A DNA stretch of 64,000 nt from Anisakis pegreffii (Eukaryota > Nematoda > Chromadorea > Rhabditida > Anisakidae), in contig JAPYMA010001045.1 of NCBI GenBank assembly GCA_035041965.1, positions 54,878 to 118,877 on the forward strand, read 5' to 3'. Below are positions 20,101 to 32,665 of the stretch, one piece after another (the first letter of the stretch is position 1; every line of letters begins with the position of its first letter). The position numbers were made by a program, and so were the translations under genes. Below the pieces are notes generated by a model. The model was given only the letters and a program-made list of their open reading frames with translations, did no database searches and was not told the DNA's origin.

Positions 20101-23100
20101 TAAACGTAAGCAAATTTGATTCGAGAGGAACCCAGAACGATGAAAAAACGGATAAATTATCAGATGTATACCATTCCAATTTAACGGCATTACGTTTCGT
20201 GGCATCTTTCCACAACACTCGATCTGTCCATGCTGGAGCTCGGCATTTTTCTGAAGTATCATAGTCATCACTGAACGTGTCGTACTTGTAAGTAGGTGCG
20301 AAATTGAGAGTGCCTTCATCAAAATCGATAAATGCCTGAAACAAACACTAATTCTGATGAGGAATGAAAACTTTCCACTCAAGCTACCCAAACATAGATG
20401 ATCACAATAAGCTACCAAACGAAACAATCGAATGAAATATATTCAGCTAAGTAGAAACTGCTGCAAAAAGAATTCGTTGCTGATACACAATTTCTAACTG
20501 GAACTGCTTCGTAATGAAGATGCAGAAACGAAGGGAATGTTTAATGGCAAATTTCTCAGCGAATGTTCAAAAAATTGTGCTTTTCAACAAAGTGGTCATC
20601 TCAGTGCTGAAAAACATAATCAACTAAATAGGAATAAAGCAGGTTTACGTTTCCCAAAGCACGTTGCTGGGTTAGTTGATCGTTTGGTGCAAGCTGCACA
20701 AATTGTTCGGCGCGTACAGTTGTTTTGACCACATCACCTGGCAGCGATATACGATAGTTGAAATCACCGAACCAAAATATAAGATCATGCGAGAGAATTT
20801 CTCGACCCTTCAAATAATTCAATCACTTGTTAAAGGAAAGTCTTTCAGATCACATTCTATTTTACTCCAGTATATCCCGTGAGAGTCACAGGCATTTGCA
20901 ACCAAAAAGTTTGAAAACCACATCGATCGAAAATCAACAGAGGGGAACTTGCATCAAGGAATGCACAAACAATGAAAATTCAATAAATACCATGGGGAAT
21001 TTGATCCTCTTGAGAGCAGTCATGAAGTCTTCGTTGCGATCACGAATCTCATTCTGACCAGCTGCAAAATGCGAGCACACGAAGCAAATCGATGTGGCAT
21101 GTACAGTCAGTCGAAGTGATACAGAACCTTTGTTACCTGCAGCGCCACCCATCCCTGAATTTAATTAACTCATTGCAAATACCTTAAGAGATCACTACAC
21201 TATAACATCCACATCAAACGAATAAATGAAATGACAAATTGAGGTCGAAACGAAAGTAAACAAAATGACAGTAAGTGAAATAACAATCAAGTAACATGTT
21301 TAGTCCCACAGCAATAAACTTATATAGTGCATTCCTATAATCTTACGAACCATTTCACCTCTCATATGCAGTAAAACAAATCTCAAGCGATCAATGAAAT
21401 GATAATAATCGACTAATGGATCGATCTCTTCCATGAGAATTAAAACATCCATGAATTCCAAGCAGACATACACATGAATTTTTCACTTCAAGGAGAAAAT
21501 GCAGTCTGGCTTCAATGTTTTAATAATCAAAAGAAAAGGGAACATTTCGATCACGCAAATAAAAGATTACGCGGGTGAATAAATGAAATACCTGTCTTTA
21601 CACTATCGATAGCAACATCACGAATGAAGGGTACTATACCAGGCTTAACGAAAACGAACAAACAAACACCGACCAATTGCTCACATCCAAGCAGCACGTA
21701 ATGGCCTCTTTGTGCTAGTGCTTTTCTTAATCCGTCGCACCATAATCGTTGATTTGTGGTGCTGCATTCAACGAATTATGAACAAAATTAATTCGAATCT
21801 TTCAGAATGGAAATTACAGTAGGATTTTTTTTTGAAATTAAGAATTACATAATCGAATAAATACGAATTATATTATTCAGCTTCGTAATTCCAGCCGAGG
21901 ATACCGATTTATATAGAAGTTACTGAATAAAATGAAAAAATATTCGACAGAAAGAGCAGGGTCGAACTGAAAATACCTCGCTTTGACAATATTCGATGCA
22001 TTCAAATCAATAATCTCTTCCAATCCAATCGCAACAATGTCCGCATGAAAACTGGAGTCGTGCAAGGATACTATAATGCAAGGAAACCTGATTTGGCACT
22101 ATAAAATTATAAATCTGATTTAGTAAAAAAATCAGTCGAACTTCTGAAAGTTTGCACAATAATATTTTCACTCAATAACTAATTGATGATCATCTTTGCC
22201 AAAAAATTATCTTCTTCAACACAAATAATTTCAGAATCCACTCAAAAATATACTAGTCATTGAACGACCGATGAATAAATGTATTTACAAACAGAAACAT
22301 ATAAATCAATTTAAAAAAAAACCAGCTCACTTAGTTGTTCATTTGGAAAAAGCCATTCGGTGAGAGGTGCTTGATTTCGAAATGCGATATTATGCATATT
22401 TTTACCACCGTTCACGTTCCACGTTCCCACAAAAATGGTTATTGGCAAAATGTTGACCATTTCGTCTGAACGCTCCACCAACGATTCCACTATACTTTCA
22501 CACTCTCAAAACAAAGATTTGAAGCCAGTTATCCATATTATCGATATAGCAGAAAATGTGATGCCAATTAACTAACAGAACTACAAAAAACCTTGATTCA
22601 AAAGTTATCTCATTCAGATCACAACTGGTATAATAAAATCAAAACGATGAATGACTGCAAAAATGAACGATAACAATGTGCATTGAAAAAGCATGCGACA
22701 ATGAAATGAAGACAACAATGAGATGACAATTAAAAACACATCTCATATCAATACATGCTTTCATTATTTTTACAAAACAATTCATTCAAATTTGAACAAC
22801 TTACCATGAATGTAGAGAGGCACTGCAGAAAAAAAAAACTCGCATAAAAAATCCTGATATCACTGACTGATTGAAATCTATTCATTCCTTCATTTGTAGT
22901 AGGCAGTATTTTCAATATCGGAATGTAATGTTGAAGTATCTCAAACTGAGTGATGCATTTTGAAAATAACTAGGCCAAAGAATCGCAGTCTTTTGTGCTG
23001 TCTCACCCCTCACTCTCTTTGGTTGACCCTATAACGCACCGCCATCCCTCCTCCTCCCCTCTTTAACAATTTATGTAACCGGAAACCCCTTCCTCCTCTG

Positions 23101-26100
23101 ACAATGCATTAATTCTTGGCGAGAAACTAGAAAAAAAAGAAAAATAATCTATTGATCGAGAAATTTGCTATCGATAATTCGTCGGTTGAATTAAAGAAAA
23201 CAATTCATCGTGACCAAATAATATTTTGAAAATAATATTGGGTAAGTATAGAAAGATTGTGACGAAAAAAAGTCGACCAAAATGATTTGCCAATCTCCCT
23301 AATCCTTCACTTGTTTTCTCAAACACCTCCTCCCAAAGAGAAATTTGCTCCCCGCAATGATAACCACCAAACTAAAATATTAGATGGAAACGAAAACTGA
23401 CTGCGAAGCAATATACCTTGTGTGACAACAGGGGGAAAAAAGCTGTCAATTTGATCGAAAAGACGGTTGCCATAGGCTGAACCAAGAAGCAGCATATCGA
23501 ATGATTCTTGCTTCGATGCATCCATTAGATTATTTTGAATCGTACGAGCTAAAGAACGACTGGCGTCTTTGAACTGAAAATAGAACGAATTTTCTGGACA
23601 ATGATCAGACAATAGAAAGAGATGCAAACCTTGGACTTGCCCTCGATAGCACCAGTACCAGCATACACAACACTGCAAGAATCACCATTTTTCTGCCACA
23701 AGTCTTTCAGCGCCTCTTCAAAACGCAATGCTACATTCACTTTATTCGACTCAATGTTTAACGATTCCAGCTGTGCACCGAGCATCTGCATTATCTTTTA
23801 TTTAGTCAAACAATCACGTCAAAATAGCATTAATGTTTTGCTCACAAAAAAAGATTAGTACACTGTAATCTTGGAACACGATACTACAATCAACGCATAT
23901 TTTAGATGAAAAACCATTGACACAAAATCAAGAAGACGATATAAAGATGCCATCAAATTATGCATCTTGCACTGGCATGTACACAAAACCAGAAACAATC
24001 TTTTTATTGAATAACGTCAGTTAAAAGCAAATAAAATGGGAAACGGCTTACGTGCAAACCTAAAATTGTTTGTACGGCATTGGTACGATCCAAACAATCC
24101 AAACAGTTTGTTCGAATTACACCGTTTTGAGATCTAAATAATTATTCAATTTGGAATCATATTAATTAAAAACTGATTTCCCACTCGACAATCTTTATGA
24201 CAGATCAATAATTCTATCAAAAACGATCCGTTTAGTTCTCACAACTAAAAGATAATTGTTTCTAAAGCAGCAATGTGATCAACTGTTGCTCAAGTTCCAT
24301 GTCAAATCAATGATATAACATTTAGAAGTCAAGCCTTCAGTCTGATAGAAACAAAATCCTCGAAGTCAGTTTGCAATTCTCGAAAATTTGTTCGTCCACA
24401 TCTTCAACTTTTCGGATGGTAAAAATAATAAGCGTTGGATAGTGAACATACCTTAAGATATTGGAATTTTTTATGCAGAAGAATGAGAATCTGTCGAGTA
24501 GAGGAATTAATCTCTTCTTTAGCATATCTGGTGCACTCTTCGAAAGTTTCATTCGTGCATGATAATCGAAAGCAATAAAGTCCACATCTCTATGCGAACT
24601 ATTCTCAAGATGCAACTGAAAATATAAAGACTGGTGATTGTTTAAAAATTAAATGTGATTTTATCGTATTTTTTGAAAAAATCACATGAGCATCCCACAC
24701 ATGTCTGACCATATTCGAAAATTCCTGAAAAAAATTAACAACCGAAAATGAAAAATCTTCAAAATTGAACCAACTCGACAATTCAGGTGGTTTTAATCAT
24801 TACGTTTTCCAAAGTCCGTTAATTTCATAATCGTTTATTTCAAAGCAATATCTAAACAAAAAATTCCAAAGAATACTGGACTGAAAATATCAAATGAACG
24901 CCAAGGCATTTCGTACCTTGTAAGCATCAGAGAGCGTTCGTTCACCCTCTTTCGATCCCAAAAGATTCACAACGGCAATATCACCGTACGATCGTTTCAG
25001 ATAACGAAAATGCCTAAAATGCAAAATTACTCGAACAGTTTACAAAACATTAATGATGTGTACAAAACAAAGAGTTTTTTAAAGAGTGCACCCCAAAACA
25101 ACAAACTGACATCATAATTTAATAAAAATAAAATACTTCGTCTTGAGAAGAACCGAGATGTTTACACATAATCTATTCGATAGCAATTAAACGATGAGTT
25201 GAGTCGTTAGCGCTTCAAACTTTTAATTCACACATAAAACTGCATTTCTAATCCATCAAATTCTATTATAATTACATCAAGAGGTATGAAACTACTGAAA
25301 ACAATTCGTCAACCTCACTAAGAATAGAAAGGACCTGTTAAAAGCGGGTGCTGTAGCCTCAACAGCGCGAAGCTTGACCTTATGCGACCCAACGTTCACT
25401 CCTGGTTGTTCCCAGAAGAGTGGAACGGATCCGCGAACTTGCACAAAAGATGACTCGCAATTTTCGTATGATAGTAACTACAAATGAAACGACATAAGGC
25501 AAGTTGAAATCAATGTTCAAGTACTACAATTCGTTATAAAATCGTCAAAGAGAACAAAAATTGACGAAAAAGAAATAAACAACATTGAAGCAAATCATCC
25601 ATGAAACATTGTTCAATCGTTATATATGAAATGAACTCAACTGATCCTTTTTCTGCGTTCCCACCTATTCAATGCTCAATTTTTCATTGTTTTAAAGTTT
25701 TTGCTTAATTCAGAACTAAAGTGCAACAACTTTCAATTAGAATAAAAACGCTTATCTGATGTTATGCTTGAAGCAAACATGTACAAACCGAACGAGCATG
25801 AATAACGTCAAATAATCATACGTATGCACCTGTTCAGTTTCAACGAAATTTGCTACTTGACCACTGTCATCAACACCACGAACATTGAAACGTGTACCAA
25901 CTCGTCGACAACTCAATCTTGATAAAATGGCCAACTTAACGGTTTTATTACCAACATATACAGTTCGAATTTGCACAGATCCACACATCATCCGAATAAA
26001 CCATTCGTTCGCATCAATGCCATAGCGTTCCAAAGGAAAATGAAGATTTCGATTCCTTAATTGAATACAAAAATATTCGAAACCAATCTCATGCGTTTTG

Positions 26101-27519
26101 AATAACGCACACACGCAATCTTACCTATCAACAGTATGTATTAGAGGATGAAGTTAGATCAGAGGAAATGTTGAACACTCAGGTAGGCATGGAAATAAAA
26201 GTAAACTGCCATGAATTAGCGCAAACTGCATTTGGTCAAAGCTTTGTTAATTCGTTCATGCAAATTAAGCACTTCAATCAAATGGCGATGACAGATACTT
26301 CATTTCAAACGAAATAAATCGCACAAATACGAACTGATTTCTAAAAGGATGAATTCTAAGACAGACCAGAAAAAATCGTGATTGCTGGTATCGTTAGTAG
26401 CACGTCTGTGCGCAGGAATAGTCAGGTCAAAAGTTGCTGTTACGTCGAAAGATGAAGCAGATGCAAAATAGAACATTCCTGAAGACATGAGTCGCTGGAG
26501 CTGAAAGGAGGATGATGAATAATGAAGAAAATAGAATTAGTTTATGTTCAAATGAAGAGTTCAAGAATCATCAGGAACTAGGGATACCACGGAAAATTAA
26601 TTTAACTGGAGAAAAATGATTTCTTATGTTCTATAAGTATCAATTTATATGAAGAGTTATAAACTCAAAATTTCGTATTCATTCACAATGAAGTAGGAAG
26701 AAATTTATTTAAAAAACCAGCAATCTTTGATAAAACTCACATCAACTACTCGAGAATCGACAACTTGAGAAGGTACTTTTAGTGGAACGAATTGTACAGA
26801 CGTGATTCGATAGATGTCGCAGTTGTTAATCTGACCCACTGATAAAACACTTGTCACGACCAATAAGTAATTATCATCTGCAACTTGATCAGAGAATAAT
26901 TAAACAACCAAATGCTCCATGGACACGATGCAATGAAAAGGGAAAAAAATCAAAGCAGAACGAAGCGCTAAATTCGTCACCTTTAGAAAATCGCCAAAGA
27001 CCTATTAAACCATAACCGTCGGTTACTCTGGTGTAAGCTTTTTTATATTCTGCAGTAGAGTCGTTATTATCTACAATAAATTCACATGTGAGGTGAAAAG
27101 TAAGAATGAGAACAGAGGAGAAGTGGAAAATGTGTGTCATATTGTTGCATAGAACAAAGTGGTATAGAAACCTAATTCACATTAGAGTTCATAAAGGAGG
27201 GTGTTTGCTTAAGAAATCAATTCACTGTGGATTATTTTCAAGAGTTTGTGAGCAAAAAATACATTAATGAATAAATTCTCTCTTAAACTTAAGGAAGATT
27301 TCAACTACTGCAGTGTAAAGTAGGAAGAATTATGACTGACTAAATAATAAGATGAAGTTTAACACGATGACATGAATGATATGCAAAAGAAAAACCTAAT
27401 GTAAGTGCGGCTGACGATTCCAGTAAAAGAGAGCTGCACAGTCGATTGCTCTCAACGATTACACTGTATGGAAGGTTAGGGTCGTTGCGGCTTATTATTC
27501 GAAATCCTCGGGCACCCAT
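17120..27519 (-). CDS. unc-26: Synaptojanin: Sac1 + inositol 5-phosphatase + RRM + proline-rich tail, about 1160 aa
   Basis: Polyphosphoinositide phosphatase that removes PI(4,5)P2 during clathrin uncoating at synapses. Exons, 5' to 3': 27519-27396, 27070-26981, 26877-26741, 26500-26367, 26055-25830, 25477-25335, 25013-24917, 24724-24686, 24615-24452, 24133-24052, 23785-23630, 23573-23417, 22822-22805, 22504-22331, 22070-21977, 21761-21592, 21154-20991, 20807-20649, 20335-20172, 18962-18846, 18455-about 18326, about 18124-17881, 17622-17120. Sac1 catalytic CX5R is [12 protein letters not shown]. 5-phosphatase motifs are [29 protein letters not shown] and [14 protein letters not shown]. An RRM-like domain follows, then a Ser/Pro tail with PVPPRPE and IPPRPQFD, probable SH3 ligands. 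No key residue is missing. The join between exons 21 and 22 (18326/18124) is uncertain. The start is MGARGF, with an acceptor 24 bases upstream. Confidence 0.96.
19006..20073. repeat. Perfect 30-bp tandem array, 35 full copies, inside a synaptojanin intron
   Basis: The unit at 19021-19050 is repeated without a visible difference to 20070, with a half unit before (19006-19020) and three bases after. It fills most of the 1209-bp intron between the exons at 20335-20172 and 18962-18846. Because 30 is a multiple of three and the unit has no stop in several frames, it creates long decapeptide-repeat open frames on both strands. These are artefacts: the flanking exons join perfectly in phase (…LEW|YGRSEL…) when the array is spliced out. 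Confidence 0.98.
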
Positions 27520-27543
27520 GATCGTTGAAAAATAAGCCGCAAC

Positions 27544-27545
27544 CT
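27544..27545 (-). promoter_or_regulatory. Probable trans-splice acceptor of synaptojanin
   Basis: On the minus strand TTTTCAG precedes a 24-base leader and the ATG at 27519. The N-terminus after this ATG aligns with the start of other synaptojanins, so an upstream coding exon is not needed. Confidence 0.5.
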
Positions 27546-28179
27546 GAAAATGAAGCAGCATTTTGTGTCTATGCATTTAGCTACTTTTTATTGCACTTTT
27601 AATAATTTATTCAAGAAGTTAAGACGCTAAAAACTAACGATGATAGAAAATTTTGTTCAGATGTGCTCAAAAACGCGATATGCTACGATGAAAAACTGGT
27701 CGCGTGAACAGTTGCAATCACGATATTTTAAAGAAACAATGAAATTTTTGCATAGCTAATAAATGAGACTTCGAAAGCTGTAAGAAACACTGAGGTGTAA
27801 TAACTGAATGGCTACTCCTTGATTGCGGAAATCGGATTTTGCGGGTCAGCAGGAAGCTGGTATTTATCAACCACTCTTTTCGGATTTTTTTGAAGCAGCC
27901 GAAGCAAAATTATAACATTCAGATCATTTCCGGTCTTGGGAGCAACTTTAACATTTAATTCCCAGACGAGTCTATAACAGTTCGATCCGTGATAAGTGAT
28001 ACCCTGCCAAGTGCTAAAAAAGTTCGTTTCGGTTCGATTCTTGAGTCATGCGAACGCATGCTCACCACTGTGTAAGCGTATGACAAATCGCGTACTATGT
28101 GATATAAAGAAGAGTACTGAATTCACCCCGATGTGAGTAGTGTCGGTGCTGCAAGCGAATGCCTGAACTCTGAATGAGA
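27546..28179. other. Upstream region of synaptojanin, no gene seen
   Basis: This is the presumed promoter side of the minus-strand synaptojanin gene. I see no coding exon or clear element. The repeat-rich block begins soon after. Confidence 0.4.
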
Positions 28180-28500
28180 TTCGCCTTTGTCGCTTAAGCT
28201 CTATTGTTAGAAGAAGTGGATCTCGGGGCAAACCTGAGCCTAAGCCCCGTGACGAACCTCACGATCAGCAAAACCTGGTACATTAGCGATGTTCCCATTA
28301 ATTAAGAGATATGAGATCTCGTGCTAACACTAAAAAAAGCCTAAGCCTGAGACTAAGCCCCCAATCACTCGACTCGGTAATGTTGTAGCTCAGGTTGGTA
28401 AAATCAAAACAGCATTTCGTTCGTTCACATTCTCAGTTGACAAGCCTAAGCCTAGGCTTCAGCTTAAGCATAAGCCTAAGCCTAAATGCTGCATTATTCA
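28180..28500. repeat. Degenerate interstitial telomere-like (GCCTAA)n patches
   Basis: Runs such as AAGCCTAAGCCTAGGCTTC and AGCATAAGCCTAAGCCTAAA (28441-28486), GCCTAAGCCTGAGACTAAGC (28338-28361) and GAGCCTAAGCCCC (28230-28250) are variants of GCCTAA, the complement of the nematode telomere hexamer TTAGGC. They are short, imperfect and in both orientations, so this is not a chromosome end. Confidence 0.7.
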
Positions 28501-28808
28501 CGGTGTTCCTTCGAACACCAAGAATAATGCAGTATTTATGAATAGATTCCATCTGACAGTTGTGGGTGGTGGTCAGTATACATAAGTTTAGAAGTCTATG
28601 AGAAACTGCAACGGAATCATCCTCCAGTTGGTATAGTGCTAAATTATCTGATAGGATGTGCTTCTGAGGTGAGTAAAAATATGGAGTCGGGTGAGATTCA
28701 GTGATTAAGAGAATAGATTAATGTATACGGAACGAGTATTGACGAAACTGAGAACACACTTTTTATAGTGAATCAAAATGTCCATCAGAATCTGTCTTCG
28801 GTTGGCAA

Positions 28809-29109
28809 GGTAATCTTGCATTTAAGGTCAGTAAAATGAAAACAGCATTTCGTTCGTTCACATTCGCAGTTGAGAAGTGCGATGTAGTTAGGGCACATTA
28901 AGAAGTGAGCCTAAGCCTGAGTTCACTTGCTAGCCTCTTCTGTAGCATCGAGAGATCTGATGCTACGCTTAAATGAGGCTGACACTACGCTTGGGTTAAA
29001 GCCATGCGCAGTAGGCGTGACATGCGCTAACTACATCGCACTTCTCAACTGCGAATGTGCACGAACGAAATGCTGTTTTCATTTTACTGACCTTAAATGC
29101 AAGATTACC
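28809..29109. repeat. Foldback element: near-perfect inverted repeat of about 75-85 bp
   Basis: 28809-28894 reappears as its reverse complement at about 29030-29109 with only a few mismatches; a spacer of about 140 bp holds AGCATCGAGAG and the GCGCAGTAGGCGTG motif. A third, diverged direct copy of the arm lies at 28378-28440. No open frame or target duplication was recognised. The spacer sequence recurs in the GC-rich elements near 55 kb. Confidence 0.8.
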
Positions 29110-29289
29110 GGTTTCCAATTTGCGAGAAAATTTTCAAAAAGTGCTGCCATCAAAATAAGTAATGTCATCAAACAATGGGATTGATGCACAGTTCAGAGCA
29201 GATTATTGAATAGTGAAGCGAGTGTTGACGGTATAAGAATCTGTTTCATAGAGATTTAAAATCTCCATCCGTGGAAAGGTTTATGTCCG

Positions 29290-29631
29290 GAAGAGCAACA
29301 GTCACGTATAATGATATCGCTATTCCAGTTAAAATGTTCTGTTCCTGTTCTATCTCAAGGAATAGTACAGAACAGTTCTCAAACAAGGAACTCACAGAAT
29401 AGAATAGAGCCGTTTAAGAGCAGAATAGAATAGAACGGTTCTCAAGAAATAAAAAGAGAATAAAAGAAAAAATTAGAACAGCTCTTAAGAAAAGAGCGCA
29501 TAGGATAGAGTAGAATAGAGCCGTTGAAGAGCTGAATAGAACAGTATAGAACTGATTTTGGCGGTTCCTTAAACCGTTCTCTGTGAAAACTGCAGCGATT
29601 GTGAGATAAGTTACCATTGTTGTTTTATTGC

Positions 29632-29694
<63 letters not shown>

Positions 29695-30010
29695 CAATAT
29701 TGTTGTTATTATTATTATTATCAATTGTTATGTATCAATTATTATTATTATTGTTGTTGTTATTATTCAACTGAGTCAATGTAAGGTAGAAGCTAGTATA
29801 GTCTGTGAGTTACACCATTTTACACCCATTTGATTAAAGTATTGGTGACAGTATAACGTCAGTAATTCAATCGCATGGTGATTTTTAATACTCTGATTTT
29901 GAAGTTTTGTCAACCTAACGGTTCGGACGAAAAACAACTAAAAAGAAACGCTAGGAACAGAATAGAACGGTTCTTAAACGAGGAACGCACAGAATAAAAT
30001 AGAATAGAAC
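29290..30010. repeat. AGAAT/GGTTCT pentamer-rich repeat block
   Basis: Irregular repeats of AGAATAGAATAGA and GAACGGTTCT occupy 29330-29580 and return at 29945-30010, on either side of an ATT microsatellite. They look like a decayed satellite or a paired terminal region. No coding potential is seen. Confidence 0.65.
29634..29767. repeat. (TTA)n/(TTG)n microsatellite
   Basis: About 20 TTA/ATT trinucleotides run to 29694, then a broken continuation with GTT units follows to 29767. Confidence 0.95.
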
Positions 30011-30086
30011 ATCTTAGCAAAAGGATGGCATAAAAACATCACCACTGGTGACTTAAAGGTTGTTGCTTTTTTAGTGAGCTCGTAGG

Positions 30087-30716
30087 ATGCATACATTAAA
30101 TACTGTTGTTTTCTATGTGAATGGGACACTGTGCAAGAGATGTCCACCTACCGATCAGGAAAGACTGGCCATCTCGTCAATTATGGAAGGTTGGAATAAA
30201 AATGTAAAACATGCATTCATCACCGCATTTAAAACTGTGGCTCATGACAAACTTTGTAAAAGCTATGGACAATTCCGTCAAGGATTCAAGTACTTGAGAA
30301 CAAAATTCCCGTCGTCAAAAGAAGAAATCTTGATCGGCCTTCAGATTTGTTTGCTTCTTAAAAATGGCGACCTTGAATCAGCACCTCACGGGGAGGAGAA
30401 AGATGCTTGGGAAGCATTCAAGTTAGTGACAGAGGGATTTCTCGGAAACTGAAAGAAAGAAAACTGTGAATAACAAATGAAAAACCTCATCAAGGTTCAC
30501 AAAATGTTGGAGTGTAACAAGGCGCTTGAAATCCACTTTTTGGACTCATATTTAGACTTTTTTCCAGAGAGTTGCGGCGTAGTCAGTGATGAACGCGGTA
30601 AAAGATTTCACCAGGATGTTTCAGCCGTGGAAAGGTGCTATCGGGGTGAATGGAGTACAGTCACGATCGCAGACCACTGCTGGTCTTCGGCCAGAGATGT
30701 TTCTTCAGCCGAATGA
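30087..30716 (+). pseudogene. Broken intronless gene of an orphan, probably transposon-linked protein family
   Basis: Two open pieces in the same frame, 30087-30452 (121 codons) and 30477-30716 (79 codons), are separated by in-frame TGA and TAA stops. The first has KRCPPTDQERLAI, an AFKTVAHDKLC stretch and DAWEAFKLVTEGFLGN. The second has HFLDSYLDFFPESCGVVSDE, then RGKRFHQDVSAVERCYRGEW and ADHCWS. From memory, the block HFLxSHLDxFPENxGxxSxEQGERFHQD…RYQGxW…ADYCW recurs in many uncharacterised arthropod proteins present in multiple copies, and I place this in the same family. There are no introns, although every neighbour is intron-rich. The start codon is arbitrary, as the true N-terminus may lie upstream. 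The function is unknown. Confidence 0.6.
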
Positions 30717-32572
30717 AAGTGTATAGTAAAAATGAAGAAAGTGGATGATGAAGAAAACATGGCGTAGTGAGCGTAGTAGAAAAACATTCAATTATTACTT
30801 GTTTCATGTATCTTTACAGCTATAGCTAAGGAGCTATTTTCTGTGTGATATTCACGATTCACGACATGAAATTATACAAACATTAACAACTAACCCAGTT
30901 TATTTAAGAAGCACACAATTTCTCAAAATTTGTTGATCAGTCTAATCGATCATAAATTTTCAGGAGTGAATGTAGAAGATTTCCACGAAGTGGAGAAGAA
31001 GAAATTTATGTTATTGTCATTTCACAATGTTATTTATTGTGTCATACCAAAGGCTGGGCATTGTTCATTTTCTTGTATGGTTCATTAAAGTATTATTGTC
31101 GAAGCCACATTATGATTTTACGTCTATTCATATTCTATCCTGCGGTGTGCTTCACTTCGATGCTTTCTAACACATTTCTTTGTTTTCAGGCTTCCTGACT
31201 CCAATTTGATCGCTTTATCGTCGGGGATTGCAGATGGGGACGACATCGACTTTCTTCCCGAAGTTCTCTGTCCGTGCTTCCCGTTTCTCGTTCACGAATT
31301 TTTCAAGGCGTTCGCATTCTCAGGGTCCTCGACTATCTCCCGATTTTCACTGTCTCTGATTTTTCACCCCCTCGCAACACTCTAATTTCGTCAATGAAGT
31401 TCCTTTCATGAACCGTTATTTCAGACTGAAGCTCTATGATTAACGCCTAAATGTGGGTCTGTCTCCGTGTTTCCCCTATCCATAAAACATAATTCTGCTT
31501 GTGTTAATTTTATAGGTTGAGAGAAGTATTTCGTAGCGTGTTGTTCTTAGTATCAGAATTCAGTATATTATCGAGGAATTAAGAATACTATCAGAATTCA
31601 ATATTTTATCGAACAATAAGACTTTCAGTCGAAAGCAGAATCTTCTCCATTAGAGTCAGAGACTGATAGATATCAATGTCAGTCTTCCTCAGATATTGAA
31701 ATATAATCGTCAGACTTTTTTGTTTTTGATTCTTTGAAAGGATGAGTATGAATGAATAATTACTTGCTTCACTCATGTTAAAGAACCTTACTCGTTATTA
31801 AATTTCAGCTCTGAACCTCTTCCCACTGTAACAATCTCTTTCAAATGCGCTTGCATGATTACAATTTACGTCTTTCTCGGATTAGAATAAAGAAGAACTC
31901 TAACTTCAGTATTAAGTTTTTCGTTAAAGATCACAATGCATGTTGAATGATGTTGATCAAACCAGCACTACCATCAACTGAACAAAATTATTTCACATAA
32001 CCGAAGTGTCCCCATCTTAATAGAAAACAGTCGCAACTTGAAGCAGTGATCGTAAGTCGAAGTGAATCTAAATTTTGGTTTTAGTCTAAGTTATACGTGA
32101 ATCGAGGAGTTCATGAACGAAATTTAAGTAAAAACTTATTCTCGATGCTCCAATACCGACAAGTATTCACCAAAATCATAATGGAATTTGTCATCTTCCT
32201 AAAATGAGCGATGCAATCAGCCCTAATTTATGAGCACAAATTTTTCATCTGCAGTATATTCAGTTCCGTTTCAGAAAGGGTGCCTCTTATACTTCTAGCA
32301 TTGATGACGTTCAAAGAAGATATTGCTTAGTGAGGCACGTTTCTTTAGTCTCAGTTTGTACAGTAGTCCGTAAATGAGTTGTTTGGCGACTATATTTCTT
32401 CCAAAAAAGTATTATGATCATAAACTGAAAGTCTTGAGATATGGATTCAATAGATAGATTTTATGTAAATGATTAGTTAGACAAATGACAGGACGTCATG
32501 GGAGGAGCATAATTTATAACGTGAACGAATCACTAAAAGTTTTTGGCTTATTAGATAGCATACGGTGGTAAG

Positions 32573-32665
32573 ATGCGCTCGTGTGTTGCTTTGTTGCTCG
32601 TTTCGATAATCGTTCACATCGTGTGCTCATCACCAATCTACATGGCCGAGTCGCTGTTATCGAAA
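32573..32665 (+). CDS. Candidate first exon of a small secreted protein
   Basis: ATG at 32573 opens a 31-codon stretch with a good signal peptide (MRSCVALLLVSIIVHIVCSS), ending at AAA|GTCAGT, a fair donor. An ATTAG acceptor lies upstream (about 32549-32555). I could not find a convincing second exon, so this may be a neuropeptide-type gene or chance. Confidence 0.25.

Noticed and set aside
18895..20427. Long decapeptide-repeat open frames on both strands (366 to 485 codons)
   Set aside because: They are by-products of the 30-bp tandem array. The array lies in an intron whose flanking exons join exactly in phase within the 5-phosphatase domain.
28021..28060. tRNA gene suggested by GGTTCGATTC
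   Set aside because: No A-box at the right distance and no acceptor stem could be paired.
28180..28500. True telomere or chromosome end
   Set aside because: The hexamers are degenerate, short and in both orientations, and they are flanked by ordinary genes.
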